Source of the DNA: Nitrospira tepida
GTDB lineage: Bacteria; Nitrospirota; Nitrospiria; Nitrospirales; Nitrospiraceae
Length of the DNA: 64,000 nucleotides
Direction of reading: 5' to 3'
Assembly (NCBI RefSeq): GCF_947241125.1
Contig: NZ_OX365700.1
Location: 4,622,461 to 4,686,460 of the forward strand
The position numbers and the translations under genes are program-made. Below the pieces are notes generated by a model, which worked only from the letters and a program-made list of their open reading frames with translations, did no database searches and was not told the DNA's origin. Of the stretch, positions 8,510-16,904 are shown in pieces; position 1 is the first letter of the stretch, and every line of letters begins with the position of its first letter.

Positions 8510-8710
8510 TCATCCGACGCCGGCAGGGTCGGACCGTAGTTGCCCCTCGACCGGATACACGCGCTTCAGCCCGGCTCTGAGGCGGGCATGATAGACCTCC
8601 GAATGCGCCTGACAAATCCCATGGGACACCCGCTGATCCACGGTGGGATGGATCTCCCTTATGAACCCGGGCTTCCCTTCTCTCTGACACCAGGCGCACA
8701 CGATCTTCAT
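8510..8710 (-). CDS. Small CAWC-motif protein (putative metal-binding), copy 1
   Basis: 66 aa from ATG 8710, with a GGAG nine bases upstream. The pattern is VCAWCQREG, then GFIREIHP, then VSHGICQAH. CxWC plus SHGxCxxH resembles the cysteine/histidine module found beside PAS domains in signalling proteins, where it would bind a metal. Here it stands alone. The next gene upstream on this strand encodes a paralogue. Function unknown. Confidence 0.65.
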   Translation of the reverse strand: MKIVCAWCQREGKPGFIREIHPTVDQRVSHGICQAHSEVYHARLRAGLKRVYPVEGQLRSDPAGVG

Positions 8711-8922
8711 GAAAAGGCTCCAATATCCTGTCGCTTCAATCATCCCGTGAACGATCTCCTCATCGTACCGCCCACACTCTCGAATGGAGCAAATTTCAGA
8801 CCGCCTGGCGTACATTGAGAACTCCAAGAGTTTTCAATGACTTGTCTGTCTGAACTCCGGCCAGACCACAGAACTGTATCTGATCCGATGGACGACTGTA
8901 TCTTTTCGGTTGGACAACCCGT

Positions 8923-9168
8923 CTACGGCTGAGACCAGCGGTCTTCGCGTCCTGTCCTGGATTCGGTGTCCTGTCTGGTCAGCCCTTCACCGACTCCAAC
9001 AGGGACCAGCGGACAAGCAAGCTCGGTCTCGTGGTCACAGTTCTTCAGGTAGGTCCTGACGTGCGTCCAACAGATGCCATGAGTGGTTCGTGGGTCGTCG
9101 AACGGACTGGTTTCCCCAATTAGTCCCATCCGCCCTTCCCGCTCACACCAGGCACAAACAAGCAACAT
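8923..9168 (-). CDS. Small CAWC-motif protein (putative metal-binding), copy 2
   Basis: 81 aa. The signature is LVCAWCEREG, GLIGETSP, then DPRTTHGICWTHV, aligning throughout with the gene at 8510-8710 but with a longer, charged C-terminus. The two probably arose by duplication, with 212 bp between them. The cysteine and histidine positions are retained, suggesting selection. No known function. Confidence 0.65.
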   Translation of the reverse strand: MLLVCAWCEREGRMGLIGETSPFDDPRTTHGICWTHVRTYLKNCDHETELACPLVPVGVGEGLTRQDTESRTGREDRWSQP

Positions 9169-9327
9169 GGTCGGTGCTCCCGGTTTGCCTTGCTTACGAC
9201 TCTCAGCAAGTCCCGGGCCGGACGGATGCCACAGCTATTTTCGTGCGCTTTTCGCGGACTTTGGTTTCCAGGAGGAGTTGGGGAATGTGAATGGGCCTGA
9301 TAAGCGGGTGAAGGAATGTATGGTTCC

Positions 9328-9357
9328 GCCGCGCGAAATCGCACGATTTCGCGCGGC
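9328..9357. repeat. Perfect 14-bp inverted repeat (hairpin)
   Basis: GCCGCGCGAAATCG and its exact reverse complement are separated by CA. The structure is very stable, with a short C run on the plus strand but no T tract. It lies 15 bp before the MITE and may be part of an older repeat or a protein-binding palindrome. Confidence 0.7.
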
Positions 9358-9372
9358 CCCCCTGGTAACTTC

Positions 9373-9591
9373 CCTAGCCCACATTATTCATGAACGCTTC
9401 TACTGCAACCGCCGATACGCCGCTGCGACAAGCCCGCATGCGCCTCTGGGGCATGCGGGCGGGCAGGCTCGCCCCTCACGGCCTCAACGTACTGTTTCAA
9501 GTACGCCTCCGCCGCAAGGGGCTCCGCGTGCCCGTCTCGCTTGGCGTCTCAGTGGTTTCGTGACGAACCGTCATGAATAATGTGGGCTAGG
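9373..9591. mobile_element. 219-bp MITE-like element with perfect 21-bp terminal inverted repeats
   Basis: The left end CCTAGCCCACATTATTCATG(A) at 9373-9393 is an exact reverse complement of 9571-9591. The interior has two further hairpins (GCCCGCATGC...GCATGCGGGC and CGTAC...GTACG) and no credible gene. The CCTA start is reminiscent of IS1380-family ends, but this is a guess. No clear target duplication is visible. Confidence 0.8.
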
Positions 9592-9702
9592 CCATGGTGT
9601 CCAGCATGATTCGGTCAATTTAGAGCCTCACCCAGCGCCCCGGACACTTCGGTTTCGTCCCAGAGGTAGAGGCGGCCGCTTTGTCCACTACCAGTACGGT
9701 CG

Positions 9703-10684
9703 TCACGGAATCTGAAAATCTGCCACGACCGGCGCATGGTCCGACTCGGGAAACTGGGTGTCGTCTCGGAAGGCCCCGGACTCGTCCGGCAGGATCTCGT
9801 TGTGAACCTCCGTGCCGCGATACCAAGGGAGAAGTGCCCGCGAGACCAGGATATGGTCCAACATGTGCCCTCGCCCCAAGTGGAGCAGTGAATAGCGGGC
9901 CAGTTCGGGAATGCTCTGTTCGCAGGGAATCATGACGCTGGGGCAGAGGTCGGGATTGCCGGTCTCCTCAATCCGCCCTCGAATCGCCATCATCGGCACA
10001 TCGTCCAAATCCGCATTGAAGTCGCCGCAGCAGGCGATCCAGGGTTCGGGTGTCCCAGCAAAGAGGCCGTCGATCACCCGGCGGATCTCAATGGGCCTGC
10101 CCCACCCGCTTCATCGAGGAAAGGAAATAGCCTTCAGCCCATCCGGACGCGCTTCGCCAGGTATATTGGTCCTTTTGCTGTCCTGGAATATCGCTCGGCA
10201 GCTTGGATTTGAGGTGCACGTTGATGACATGCAGGACCAGGCCTCCGCCCTGGTCGAGTTGCACAACCAGCAGGGGCCGCTCCCATTCCACGCGTTTGGC
10301 CTCCAGCTCCAGCGGCTGCGCCGTGACCTTGCGGTAGAGCGGCATGCCCTCGGTGGAACGGATCTGCTGCGTCTGCAGAATCGGAAACCGACTGAGGACC
10401 ACGAGGTTGCGCGCATCATAGGGAACGCCCGTGACAGTCTTGGTGTGGGTCAGGTGGAAGAACTCATAGGGAGTGCCGGCGACCAGCGTCCCGAGAGCCG
10501 CCAAGGTTCTGGGGCCGGTGGCCGGTTCCTGCCCGTTCACTTCCTGCAAGCACAACACGTCGGCCCGCAGCCGCACCAGCGCCTGCCGCAGGTACGGAAG
10601 GCGAACGGCAAGCGCCGGTTTCTCCGTGGGCTTGTCATCGAGATTTTCGAGGTTGAAGGTCGCGAGGCGCAGTGAAGTCGGCAT
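9703..10684 (-). pseudogene. Endonuclease/exonuclease/phosphatase-family protein with a +1 frameshift
   Basis: Two frames together make one EEP-family enzyme of about 325 aa. The first (10684-10088) has LRLATFNLENLDD, DVLCLQEVNG, RNLVVLSRFPI and NVHLKSKLPSD. The second (from about 10097 to 9703) has CCGDFNADLDD, GHMLDHILVSR and a final SDHAPVVADF. These are the metal-binding and catalytic motifs of the fold. At about 10093-10098 one extra C in GGCCC breaks the frame; removing it restores RVGQAIEIRRVIDG. Either the gene is recently inactivated or the base is an assembly error. Substrate (nucleic acid or phosphoester) unknown. Confidence 0.85.
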
Positions 10685-10811
10685 GGAGGGCTCCTTCCGC
10701 AGGAATCAGTGCGGCAGTGCAATGCGCGCTCCTGATGCGCAAGGACCATGCCCTCGGGTACTTCACCTCCTTGATTCAGCGATTTCACCCATGTTAGGTT
10801 GCCGCGCCCTT

Positions 10812-12095
10812 ATGAAAACCACTAAATCACAAACCCTCTTCGAGGCGGCGCAACAGCTCATTCCCGGCGGAGTGAACAGCCCCGTGCGCGCCTTCCGTTC
10901 CGTCGGCGGGCAGCCACGGTTTATCGTCCGCGCGAAGGGCGCCTATCTCTACGATGCCGACGGCAACCGCTACATCGACTACGTGCTCTCCTGGGGGCCG
11001 ATGATTCTCGGCCATGCGCCCAGGCCCGTCGTAGTCGCCCTCACGCGCGCCGCCAAGCAGGGCACGAGCTATGGAGCTCCGACCGAATTGGAAGTCCGGC
11101 TGGCCCGGATGATTCATGATGCGCTTCCGTCGATGGAAAAGGTCCGGCTGGTCAGCTCGGGCACGGAGGCGGTGATGAGCGCGATTCGCGTGGCCCGCGC
11201 CTTCACCAAACGAGACGGCGTGCTGAAGTTCGAAGGCTGCTACCACGGCCACAGCGACTATCTGCTGGCCAAAGCCGGCTCCGGACTCGCGACGCTCGGC
11301 ATCCCGGAGTGCCCCGGCGTGCCGTCCGACTTCACCAAACACACGCTCACGGTTCCCTATAACGATCTCCGCACGGCGGCGCAGGTGATCCGGCAACAGG
11401 CCAAGCAACTGGCCTGCGTGATCGTCGAACCGATCGCCGGCAACATGGGGGTCGTGCCGCCGGCGCCGGATTTTCTTCCCGCGCTGCGCGAGCTGACACG
11501 CGCCCACGACATCCTGTTGATCTTCGACGAGGTCATTTCGGGATTTCGGGTGCAGTATGGCGGGGCGCAAACGCTCTATGGCATCAAGCCGGACCTGACG
11601 ATTCTCGGCAAAATCATAGGAGGAGGGTTGCCGGTGGGCGCCTACGGAGGGCGGGCCGACATCATGAACTTGATCGCGCCGGCCGGGCCGGTCTATCAGG
11701 CCGGCACCTTGTCGGGCAATCCACTGGCCGTGACGGCGGGCATCGCAACGTTGACGGAACTCAAGACTCGCGGGGTCTATAGCAAGCTGGAGAAGCAGGC
11801 CGCCGCCCTGGCGGCCCAGCTCGGCGAGGCAGCCAAAAAGGCCGGCGTGGAACTCTATCAAACGCGGGTCGGGTCGATGATGGGCGCGTTTTTTACCAGG
11901 GGACCGGTGGTGGACTGGGCAACAGCCAAACAGTCGGATACGGCACGCTATGCCAAGTTCTTTCACGCCATGCTGGAGCGGGGCGTCTATCTGGCCCCAT
12001 CCCAGTTCGAAGCGGCCTTCATTTCAACCGCCCATACCCCGGCGGACATCACGAAGACCGTCAAAGCCGCTCAATCGGCTTTGAGGTCTCTCTAG
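10812..12095 (+). CDS. hemL: Glutamate-1-semialdehyde 2,1-aminomutase
   Basis: A 427-aa PLP enzyme that converts glutamate-1-semialdehyde to 5-aminolevulinate in C5 haem synthesis. It has the N-terminal IPGGVNSPVRAFRSVGG, the VSSGTEAVMSAIRVARA phosphate-binding region, YHGHSD, IFDEVISGFRV, and the Schiff-base lysine in LTILGKIIGGGLPVG (about residue 267), followed by GTLSGNPLAVTAG. I chose ATG 10812; an in-frame ATG at 10791 is possible, and neither has a strong ribosome-binding site. It is divergent from the EEP hydrolase across a 127-bp spacer. Confidence 0.96.
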   Translation: MKTTKSQTLFEAAQQLIPGGVNSPVRAFRSVGGQPRFIVRAKGAYLYDADGNRYIDYVLSWGPMILGHAPRPVVVALTRAAKQGTSYGAPTELEVRLARMIHDALPSMEKVRLVSSGTEAVMSAIRVARAFTKRDGVLKFEGCYHGHSDYLLAKAGSGLATLGIPECPGVPSDFTKHTLTVPYNDLRTAAQVIRQQAKQLACVIVEPIAGNMGVVPPAPDFLPALRELTRAHDILLIFDEVISGFRVQYGGAQTLYGIKPDLTILGKIIGGGLPVGAYGGRADIMNLIAPAGPVYQAGTLSGNPLAVTAGIATLTELKTRGVYSKLEKQAAALAAQLGEAAKKAGVELYQTRVGSMMGAFFTRGPVVDWATAKQSDTARYAKFFHAMLERGVYLAPSQFEAAFISTAHTPADITKTVKAAQSALRSL

Positions 12096-12270
12096 TGTTT
12101 GCGTCCCGGTCCCTTGCCCTCTCCCCGCACGGGGGGAAGACGGTGAGAGAGCGGGCCACTGGACTTGTGAGACGTATCGTTGGGACGCCTCACTCGATCT
12201 GTATCCCTTCAGATACAAGTCCGACCCGATTCGATACAGTGCGAAAGGTGGGGATGGGGTTCAACGCCTG
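12096..12270. other. Intergenic stretch, no gene
   Basis: It contains a small hairpin (TGTATC-CCTTCA-GATACA near 12200) and no coding signal. With the following repeat it makes a gene-free span of about 330 bp. Confidence 0.5.
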
Positions 12271-12425
12271 CGGGACGTTCAAAAACGCCTTCCAGCGAGG
12301 CCGCAGCGAGCGAGAGGCCGAGTCGTACTTTTCGCTTGGTACGTCGAGGCCTTGAGCGTAAGACCCATTGCAGGCGGGGAGCAATGGGTACCCCAACAAG
12401 GCTGGAAGCGTTTTTCAACGTTCCG
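12271..12425. repeat. 155-bp element bounded by imperfect 25-26 bp inverted repeats
   Basis: The left arm 12271-12296 (starting CGGGACGTTCAAAAACG) pairs with the right arm 12401-12425 (GCTGGAAGCGTTTTTCAACG then TTCCG), with two mismatches and one extra base. The interior is GC-rich with GAGGCCGCAGCGAGCGAGAG. It looks like a dispersed non-autonomous repeat. The right arm ends three bases before the stop of the next gene. Confidence 0.65.
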
Positions 12426-12427
12426 TC

Positions 12428-12658
12428 TTACTCGTCGTCCTCGTCGGCCATCTCAAGCGCCTCCTGCCGCTTCTGCTCCTCCATCGCATTGTGGAGCAAC
12501 ATGCGGATGAACATCGAGTAGAGCGACCCCTTCTCCAGAGTGCCGCCCGGCGGCACGGCGATCCGGCCCTCTTTGATCATCCTATCCATCCAGGCCTTCT
12601 GATCCGGCGCGATCAAGACCGGAATCTCCACCAGGCCCACTTTGCCAAACATATCCAT
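12428..12658 (-). CDS. Small conserved-looking acidic protein of unknown function
   Basis: 76 aa, MDMFGKVGLVEIPVLIAP..., with a GGAGG about eight bases before the ATG. The first half is amphipathic (DQKAWMDRMIKEGRIAVPPG); the C-terminus is an acidic helix ending ADEDDE. It has no cysteine cluster, signal or membrane segment. I recognise no family. Coding is supported by the ribosome-binding site and natural composition. Confidence 0.65.
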   Translation of the reverse strand: MDMFGKVGLVEIPVLIAPDQKAWMDRMIKEGRIAVPPGGTLEKGSLYSMFIRMLLHNAMEEQKRQEALEMADEDDE

Positions 12659-12918
12659 GGCTTAATCCTCCGTCATTCGTCAGTCGTCATTGGTCAATTG
12701 TGAATCGCGAGATACCCTTCGTCTCCATCCGCCGCATAACACGTTTGTTTCGTCGGCTGCTGCATACCGTATCTTGCGGCATTTGATCATGCGGTTTTTC
12801 GGCTTGTCAACGGCGCAATGCGCTAAACCGCCGGTCGCCCTTCCAGACCGCGCATGTGTCTTGCAAAGTGGCTTGCAGAGCCGATTTGCCTGGAATCAAC
12901 TCAGAACCAAGGTCACCC

Positions 12919-13497
12919 ATGATCACCTCACGCCGCCTGGTCCTCATCATGATGCTTGCCTCTACCCTCTTTCCGGCATCCCCGCTTCTCGGCGGCACCG
13001 ACTCCAATGGGCAAATCCCGCAACCGCAGATCTGCCCGACCTGCTGGACGCCCGCTCCGTCGCACCCGAAGCTGACGCACAAGCCTCACAAGCGGCCGCG
13101 CTCGGCTGTGAGACCCTACCGCTGGCGAAAGCACGGAGCATCTGCCTCTCATCGGTCCGGCCGAATACCGGGTCTCCGCACCCTCCCGCGCTCGAACGTG
13201 CTCTCGAACCTTCGAAGCCCGGTGGAAGTCGATGGACGATTCCTCCGGCCGATCGACGGGGACACGTTCAGTTATAACGGGATCAAGGTGCGGGTGCGTG
13301 GGATCGATGCGCCGGAGATCGGCACGCCCGGCGGATTGGAAGCCGCGCAGCGGTTCGCAGCAATCCTGCGCGAGGGGGCTATCAAGATCGTCCCGGTTTC
13401 CCACGATGTCTACGGCCGCACGGTGGCCGATGTCTTTCTCAACGGACAGAACCTCGCGGATGTCCTGATCGCGGAAGGGTATGCACGGAGGGAGTAG
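12919..13497 (+). CDS. Secreted thermonuclease-family (SNase-like) nuclease
   Basis: 192 aa. A signal peptide (ITSRRLVLIMMLASTLFPAS) leads into a basic, proline-rich linker of about 80 residues and a short SNase domain. The domain shows DGDTFSYNGIKVRVRGIDAPEIG (first Arg and the Asp/Glu metal ligands) and YGRTVADVFLNGQNLADVLI (second catalytic Arg). The domain is compact but carries all usual active residues. It would hydrolyse extracellular or periplasmic DNA/RNA with calcium. Start chosen at ATG 12919 because earlier in-frame residues precede the signal. Confidence 0.85.
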   Translation: MITSRRLVLIMMLASTLFPASPLLGGTDSNGQIPQPQICPTCWTPAPSHPKLTHKPHKRPRSAVRPYRWRKHGASASHRSGRIPGLRTLPRSNVLSNLRSPVEVDGRFLRPIDGDTFSYNGIKVRVRGIDAPEIGTPGGLEAAQRFAAILREGAIKIVPVSHDVYGRTVADVFLNGQNLADVLIAEGYARRE

Positions 13498-13600
13498 GGC
13501 GAATACAAGCACCGTCAATCGTCAAGGGCCACTCGTCAACCGTGAATCAACAGGGCGATGAAATCGAGCCCTTTCTTCGCTGAGGAACCAGCACACTGCC

Positions 13601-14837
13601 ATGGAACACTTTCCAATCCAGATCACGCCAACGGAAGCCGGACGGCTCAAGGTTGTGCTCCCCTACCGGCCGGACCGGATCGCGAAGATCAGGGGCGTCA
13701 AGGGTCGCTGCTGGCATGCCGACGGCCGCTATTGGACCGTCCCAAGAACCGACGAGACTATCTCACACCTGCTCACGCTCTTTGCGGGAGAGCCGGTCGA
13801 AGTCGAGGCGTCACTCCGTTCAACTACCGGCCAGAATCCAGGGCACAAGCCAGAGGTCCGTGAAGACATTGCATCGAATCTGGCACTTCTTGACCAAGTT
13901 CGGCAAGCCATTCGACGGAGGCACTATAGTCATAAGACCGAAGAGGCCTACGTCGGGTGGATCAAACGCTTTCTCCTCTTTCACCATCAGCGTCACCCTG
14001 CAGAGATCGCCGAACAAGAAATCGGCCGGGTACCTTTCGAGCTTGGCCACACACTCCCACGTGAGCGCGTCAACACAGAATCAAGCCTTGAACGCCGTGC
14101 TGTTCCTCTACCGTGAGGTCCTGAGTAAGGAGATCGGCTATGTGAATGGGGTGGTGCGTGCCAAAAGGCCACACCGGCTACCGATGGTCTTAACACGCGA
14201 AGAAGTGAAGGCACTGCTCCGCCAGCTTGATGGGACGGCATGGCTGATGGCGACGTTGCTCTACGGCGCTGGCCTTCGCCTCATGGAGTGTTGCCGCCTC
14301 AGAGTGAAGGACCTCGACTTCACCCGAAATCAAATCGTGGTTCGAGCTGGCAAGGGGAACAAAGACCGCTATACGAGGCTTCCTCTAGCAGTGAAAGAAT
14401 CCCTCGCCAGACACCTTGAGGAGATCAGACAGCAACATCAGCATGACCTCGAACTGGGATTAGGCCGTGTCGTCCTCCCGAATGCGTTGGATCGCAAATA
14501 TCCCAGGGCGGGCAAAGAGTGGAGTTGGCAGTGGGTGTTCCCGGCTTCAAAATATTACACCGATCCCGTGACCCGCGAGCAGTACAGACATCACCTGCAT
14601 GAATCCGTCATTCAGAAGGCCGTCAAAGAAGCCGCCCGCAAGGCTGGAATCGCCAAGCCGGCCAGTTGCCATACGTTCCGTCATTCCTTTGCGACGCACC
14701 TCCTTGAAGATGGGTACGACATTCGGACCGTACAAGAGCTACTGGGACACAGGGACGTGAGCACCACCATGATCTATACGCATGTCCTGAATCGAGGTGG
14801 GCGCGGTGTGTGCAGCCCCGCAGATCGGCTCGGTTGA
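13601..14837 (+). pseudogene. intI: Integron-type tyrosine integrase (IntI-like) with one frameshift
   Basis: Two frames join into one integrase of about 411 aa. Residues 1-80 form an N-terminal extension ([15 protein letters not shown] type). The SAM-like core-binding domain follows ([20 protein letters not shown]), then the catalytic domain with Arg in [19 protein letters not shown], Lys near [34 protein letters not shown] and the nucleophile Tyr. The IntI-specific insertion is present ([20 protein letters not shown]). At 14028-14030 a GGG in place of GG shifts the frame; skipping one G continues R-YLSSLATH. All catalytic residues are intact otherwise, so the lesion is very recent, programmed or a sequencing error. 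The integrase is transcribed towards the cassettes. Confidence 0.88.
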
Positions 14838-15129
14838 GCCTCCCTGAGCCGCTGGTCAGACGGAGATAGGCTACGGGCCAATAGGGTGATAGGCCGCCGG
14901 GCAGGCGGGGTTCTCTGGAACGGCTCAAATTGACACCCTCATGTATTTCACGGAGAATCCGGCAGATTTCGCGCGGTTCGGGATGAGGAACGACGCGAGA
15001 TAGGCCGCCAGAACGCGCAGTGCCTTGTCGGCTCACTTAATAGTTAGACGGCGAGCGGGGCAGAACCATGTTCTGGTACCTGCAATGATTTGCTGCTCAA
15101 GCCACGCGCATCCGTGGGATACCTTTGCG
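14838..15129. other. Integron recombination platform: attI-like region and cassette leader
   Basis: There is no gene between the integrase stop and the first cassette ORF. GTTAGAC at 15043-15049 matches the GTTRRRY crossover box. No matching RYYYAAC box with attC-like symmetry lies upstream, so I read it as the attI crossover rather than an attC. The 205 bp before it would be the attI body. Confidence 0.6.
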
Positions 15130-15672
15130 ATGTCCAAGACATGGTGTCCAAGCGGCCTGCGATGCCTCATCGTCGGGGAAAGCCCGAGCGAACCGTACTT
15201 CTACGACGCGCACCGACGGGCGGCTATCCAAACCATGCTGCTGGAAGATCTGCACTCGCATGAGCTCATCGCACAACCCGACCTCCCCGCGTTCCGCGAT
15301 GCTGGATTCCTCTTCGACCATGCCATCCGCTGCTTGCTCCCACAGCCTGTGGTTAAGCAGGAATGGCGCCGGGCGAAAACGTATTCATCCAAGCGCGCTG
15401 AGGCAGCGACACACCTTCAGCCCCTCCTATCCGTCGCGACCAAGGTATGGGTCATGGGCTACATCGCTCGGAACGCCGTCGCCGCTCTATGCCGTGAATT
15501 TCCGCGGGACCGCTGCGGCATCACCGAGGCACCGTATCCATGCAGGGTAGCCAACGCACCGCGATTCTTCGTCTCACGGTATCTGCTTCACGCCAGCATC
15601 GGTGAGCGCATCGTCATCGCACGCAGGCTGCATCGCTTTCTTGACGAAGAGGGTTCTAAGACATGCGCTTAA
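15130..15672 (+). CDS. Cassette 1 protein, unknown function (possible UDG-like fold)
   Basis: 180 aa from ATG 15130, with ATG 15085 as an alternative. The segment GLRCLIVGESPSEPYFYDAH resembles the GE(S/A)PG loop of uracil-DNA-glycosylase-like folds, and a later VWVMGYIARNAVAAL could be the second strand of that fold, but the match is weak. There is no signal peptide. The gene sits between the GTTAGAC site (15043) and an attC that begins nine bases after its TAA, the normal geometry of a promoterless cassette gene. Confidence 0.6.
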   Translation: MSKTWCPSGLRCLIVGESPSEPYFYDAHRRAAIQTMLLEDLHSHELIAQPDLPAFRDAGFLFDHAIRCLLPQPVVKQEWRRAKTYSSKRAEAATHLQPLLSVATKVWVMGYIARNAVAALCREFPRDRCGITEAPYPCRVANAPRFFVSRYLLHASIGERIVIARRLHRFLDEEGSKTCA

Positions 15673-15681
15673 TGTATCGCC

Positions 15682-15778
15682 GTCTAACAGCGCGTTGCAG
15701 CGGACTGCCGCGGGAGCGTGGCGCCGTTTCAGGAGCTGTGGTATCAGGGACGGCAGCCGCTGAGCGCGAGCGTTAGAC
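15682..15778 (+). other. attC recombination site 1 (97 bp)
   Basis: The R'' box GTCTAAC (15682-15688) and R' box GTTAGAC (15772-15778) are perfect complements. Inside them GCGCGTTGCAGCGG and CCGCTGAGCGCGAGC give the L''/L' pairing with the expected small asymmetry, and GCGTGGCGCC forms the variable terminal structure. The site is immediately 3' of the cassette gene. Confidence 0.85.
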
Positions 15779-15800
15779 CTCACCAGGGGAGTACGCGTAG

Positions 15801-16329
<529 letters not shown>

Positions 16330-16378
16330 CTCCGCGTTATGCCGCTTGACCACCATCGCCGCTGAACGAGGAGCCTGA

Positions 16379-16621
16379 GTGTCCGAGAAGGAGGCCACAG
16401 CCCGAATCAAGATCAACAAGCTGCTCGAAGCAGCGGGCTGGCGCTTCTTCCGTGATGGCAGCGGCCCGGCCAACATCCGCCTTGAGCCGACCGGCGGAAC
16501 AAGCGGGGTCAGATCTTGTTTTGTGCGTGTCGATGAGCTAGATTCGGTGACATGGTGCGTCCGCCTCGCCTTGCATTTCCGGGGACGCTGCATCAACGTT
16601 GGGGTCAGGCATGAGTATTGA
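16379..16621 (+). pseudogene. N-terminal stub of a type I restriction/DEAD helicase gene, interrupted
   Basis: A GTG start with GAGGAG seven bases upstream opens MSEKEATARIKINKLLEAAG followed by WRFFRDGSGPANIRLEP, the beginning of HsdR-like restriction subunits. After about residue 38 the frame enters a REP-transposase remnant (16505 on) and ends at 16621. The remaining several hundred codons are absent. It is the first gene of cassette 3, directly after attC 2. Confidence 0.65.
16505..16620 (+). mobile_element. Remnant of a REP-associated tyrosine transposase (RAYT) element
   Basis: GGGGTCAGATCTTGTTTTGT at 16505 is typical of sequences bordering RAYT genes. At 16552 an ATG opens VRPPRLAFPGTLH, the conserved N-terminus of Y1 REP transposases, but the frame breaks after about 15 codons at another GGGGTCAGGCATGAG copy. 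So both borders and a few codons remain. Similar AGGTCTTGTCTTTG and GGGGACATTCTGGATTTTC pieces follow at about 16700-16780. Confidence 0.6.
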
Positions 16622-16885
16622 CTTATGGAGCGGATGACGCACGTGGGTCCATTGAGCCCGCATTCTACCTCAGCCCCGCAAGTCCAGCCTTTTTCTTAAT
16701 CAGGTCTTGTCTTTGTCATCTTCCTGCCAAGCCACAACCTCTGTGGATTGAAGAAAAGGGGACATTCTGGATTTTCGTGACCGACTCCTCTGATGTTGGA
16801 GCCGGAAAAGCAGCGTTGGACCATTGTTGGACCCTCAAGCCCTCCCGCCGTCAACATCGACCCACGCTTGCGCGATCCCTTTGGA
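16621..16885. other. Intergenic stretch with further RAYT-border fragments
   Basis: There is no gene. It contains AGGTCTTGTCTTTGTCATC and GGGGACATTCTGGATTTTC, motifs usually seen near REP transposases, suggesting repeated insertion and deletion here. Confidence 0.45.
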
Positions 16886-16904
16886 TGTGTTACATAGTAA
16901 CACA
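16886..16904. promoter_or_regulatory. Palindromic operator overlapping the start of the RHH/PIN pair
   Basis: TGTGTTAC-ATA-GTAACACA is a perfect 8+8 bp inverted repeat whose last base is the A of the antitoxin ATG. Ribbon-helix-helix antitoxins repress their own operons at such sites; here binding would also cover the translation start. Confidence 0.7.

Larger units (their letters stand above)
9169..9702. other. Non-coding stretch holding a 30-bp palindrome and a MITE
   Basis: No gene was recognised between the second CAWC gene and the EEP hydrolase. The features in it are the palindrome at 9328-9357 and the element at 9373-9591, listed separately. Confidence 0.6.

Noticed and set aside
9083-9580. 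165-aa plus-strand ORF across the MITE
   Set aside because: It runs through both the second CAWC gene (antisense) and the MITE; no coding character.
10827-11966. 379-aa frame antisense to hemL
   Set aside because: It is fully covered by hemL, with no motif and no ribosome-binding site.
13500-13560. CGTCAATCGTCA-type low-complexity repeats (also near 12670) as possible CRISPR or iterons
   Set aside because: Units are irregular and without spacers; they look like simple intergenic drift, not a CRISPR array.
14838-15049. A third attC upstream of GTTAGAC at 15043
   Set aside because: No RYYYAAC box with complementary arms could be found within 150 bp upstream, so it is read as attI.
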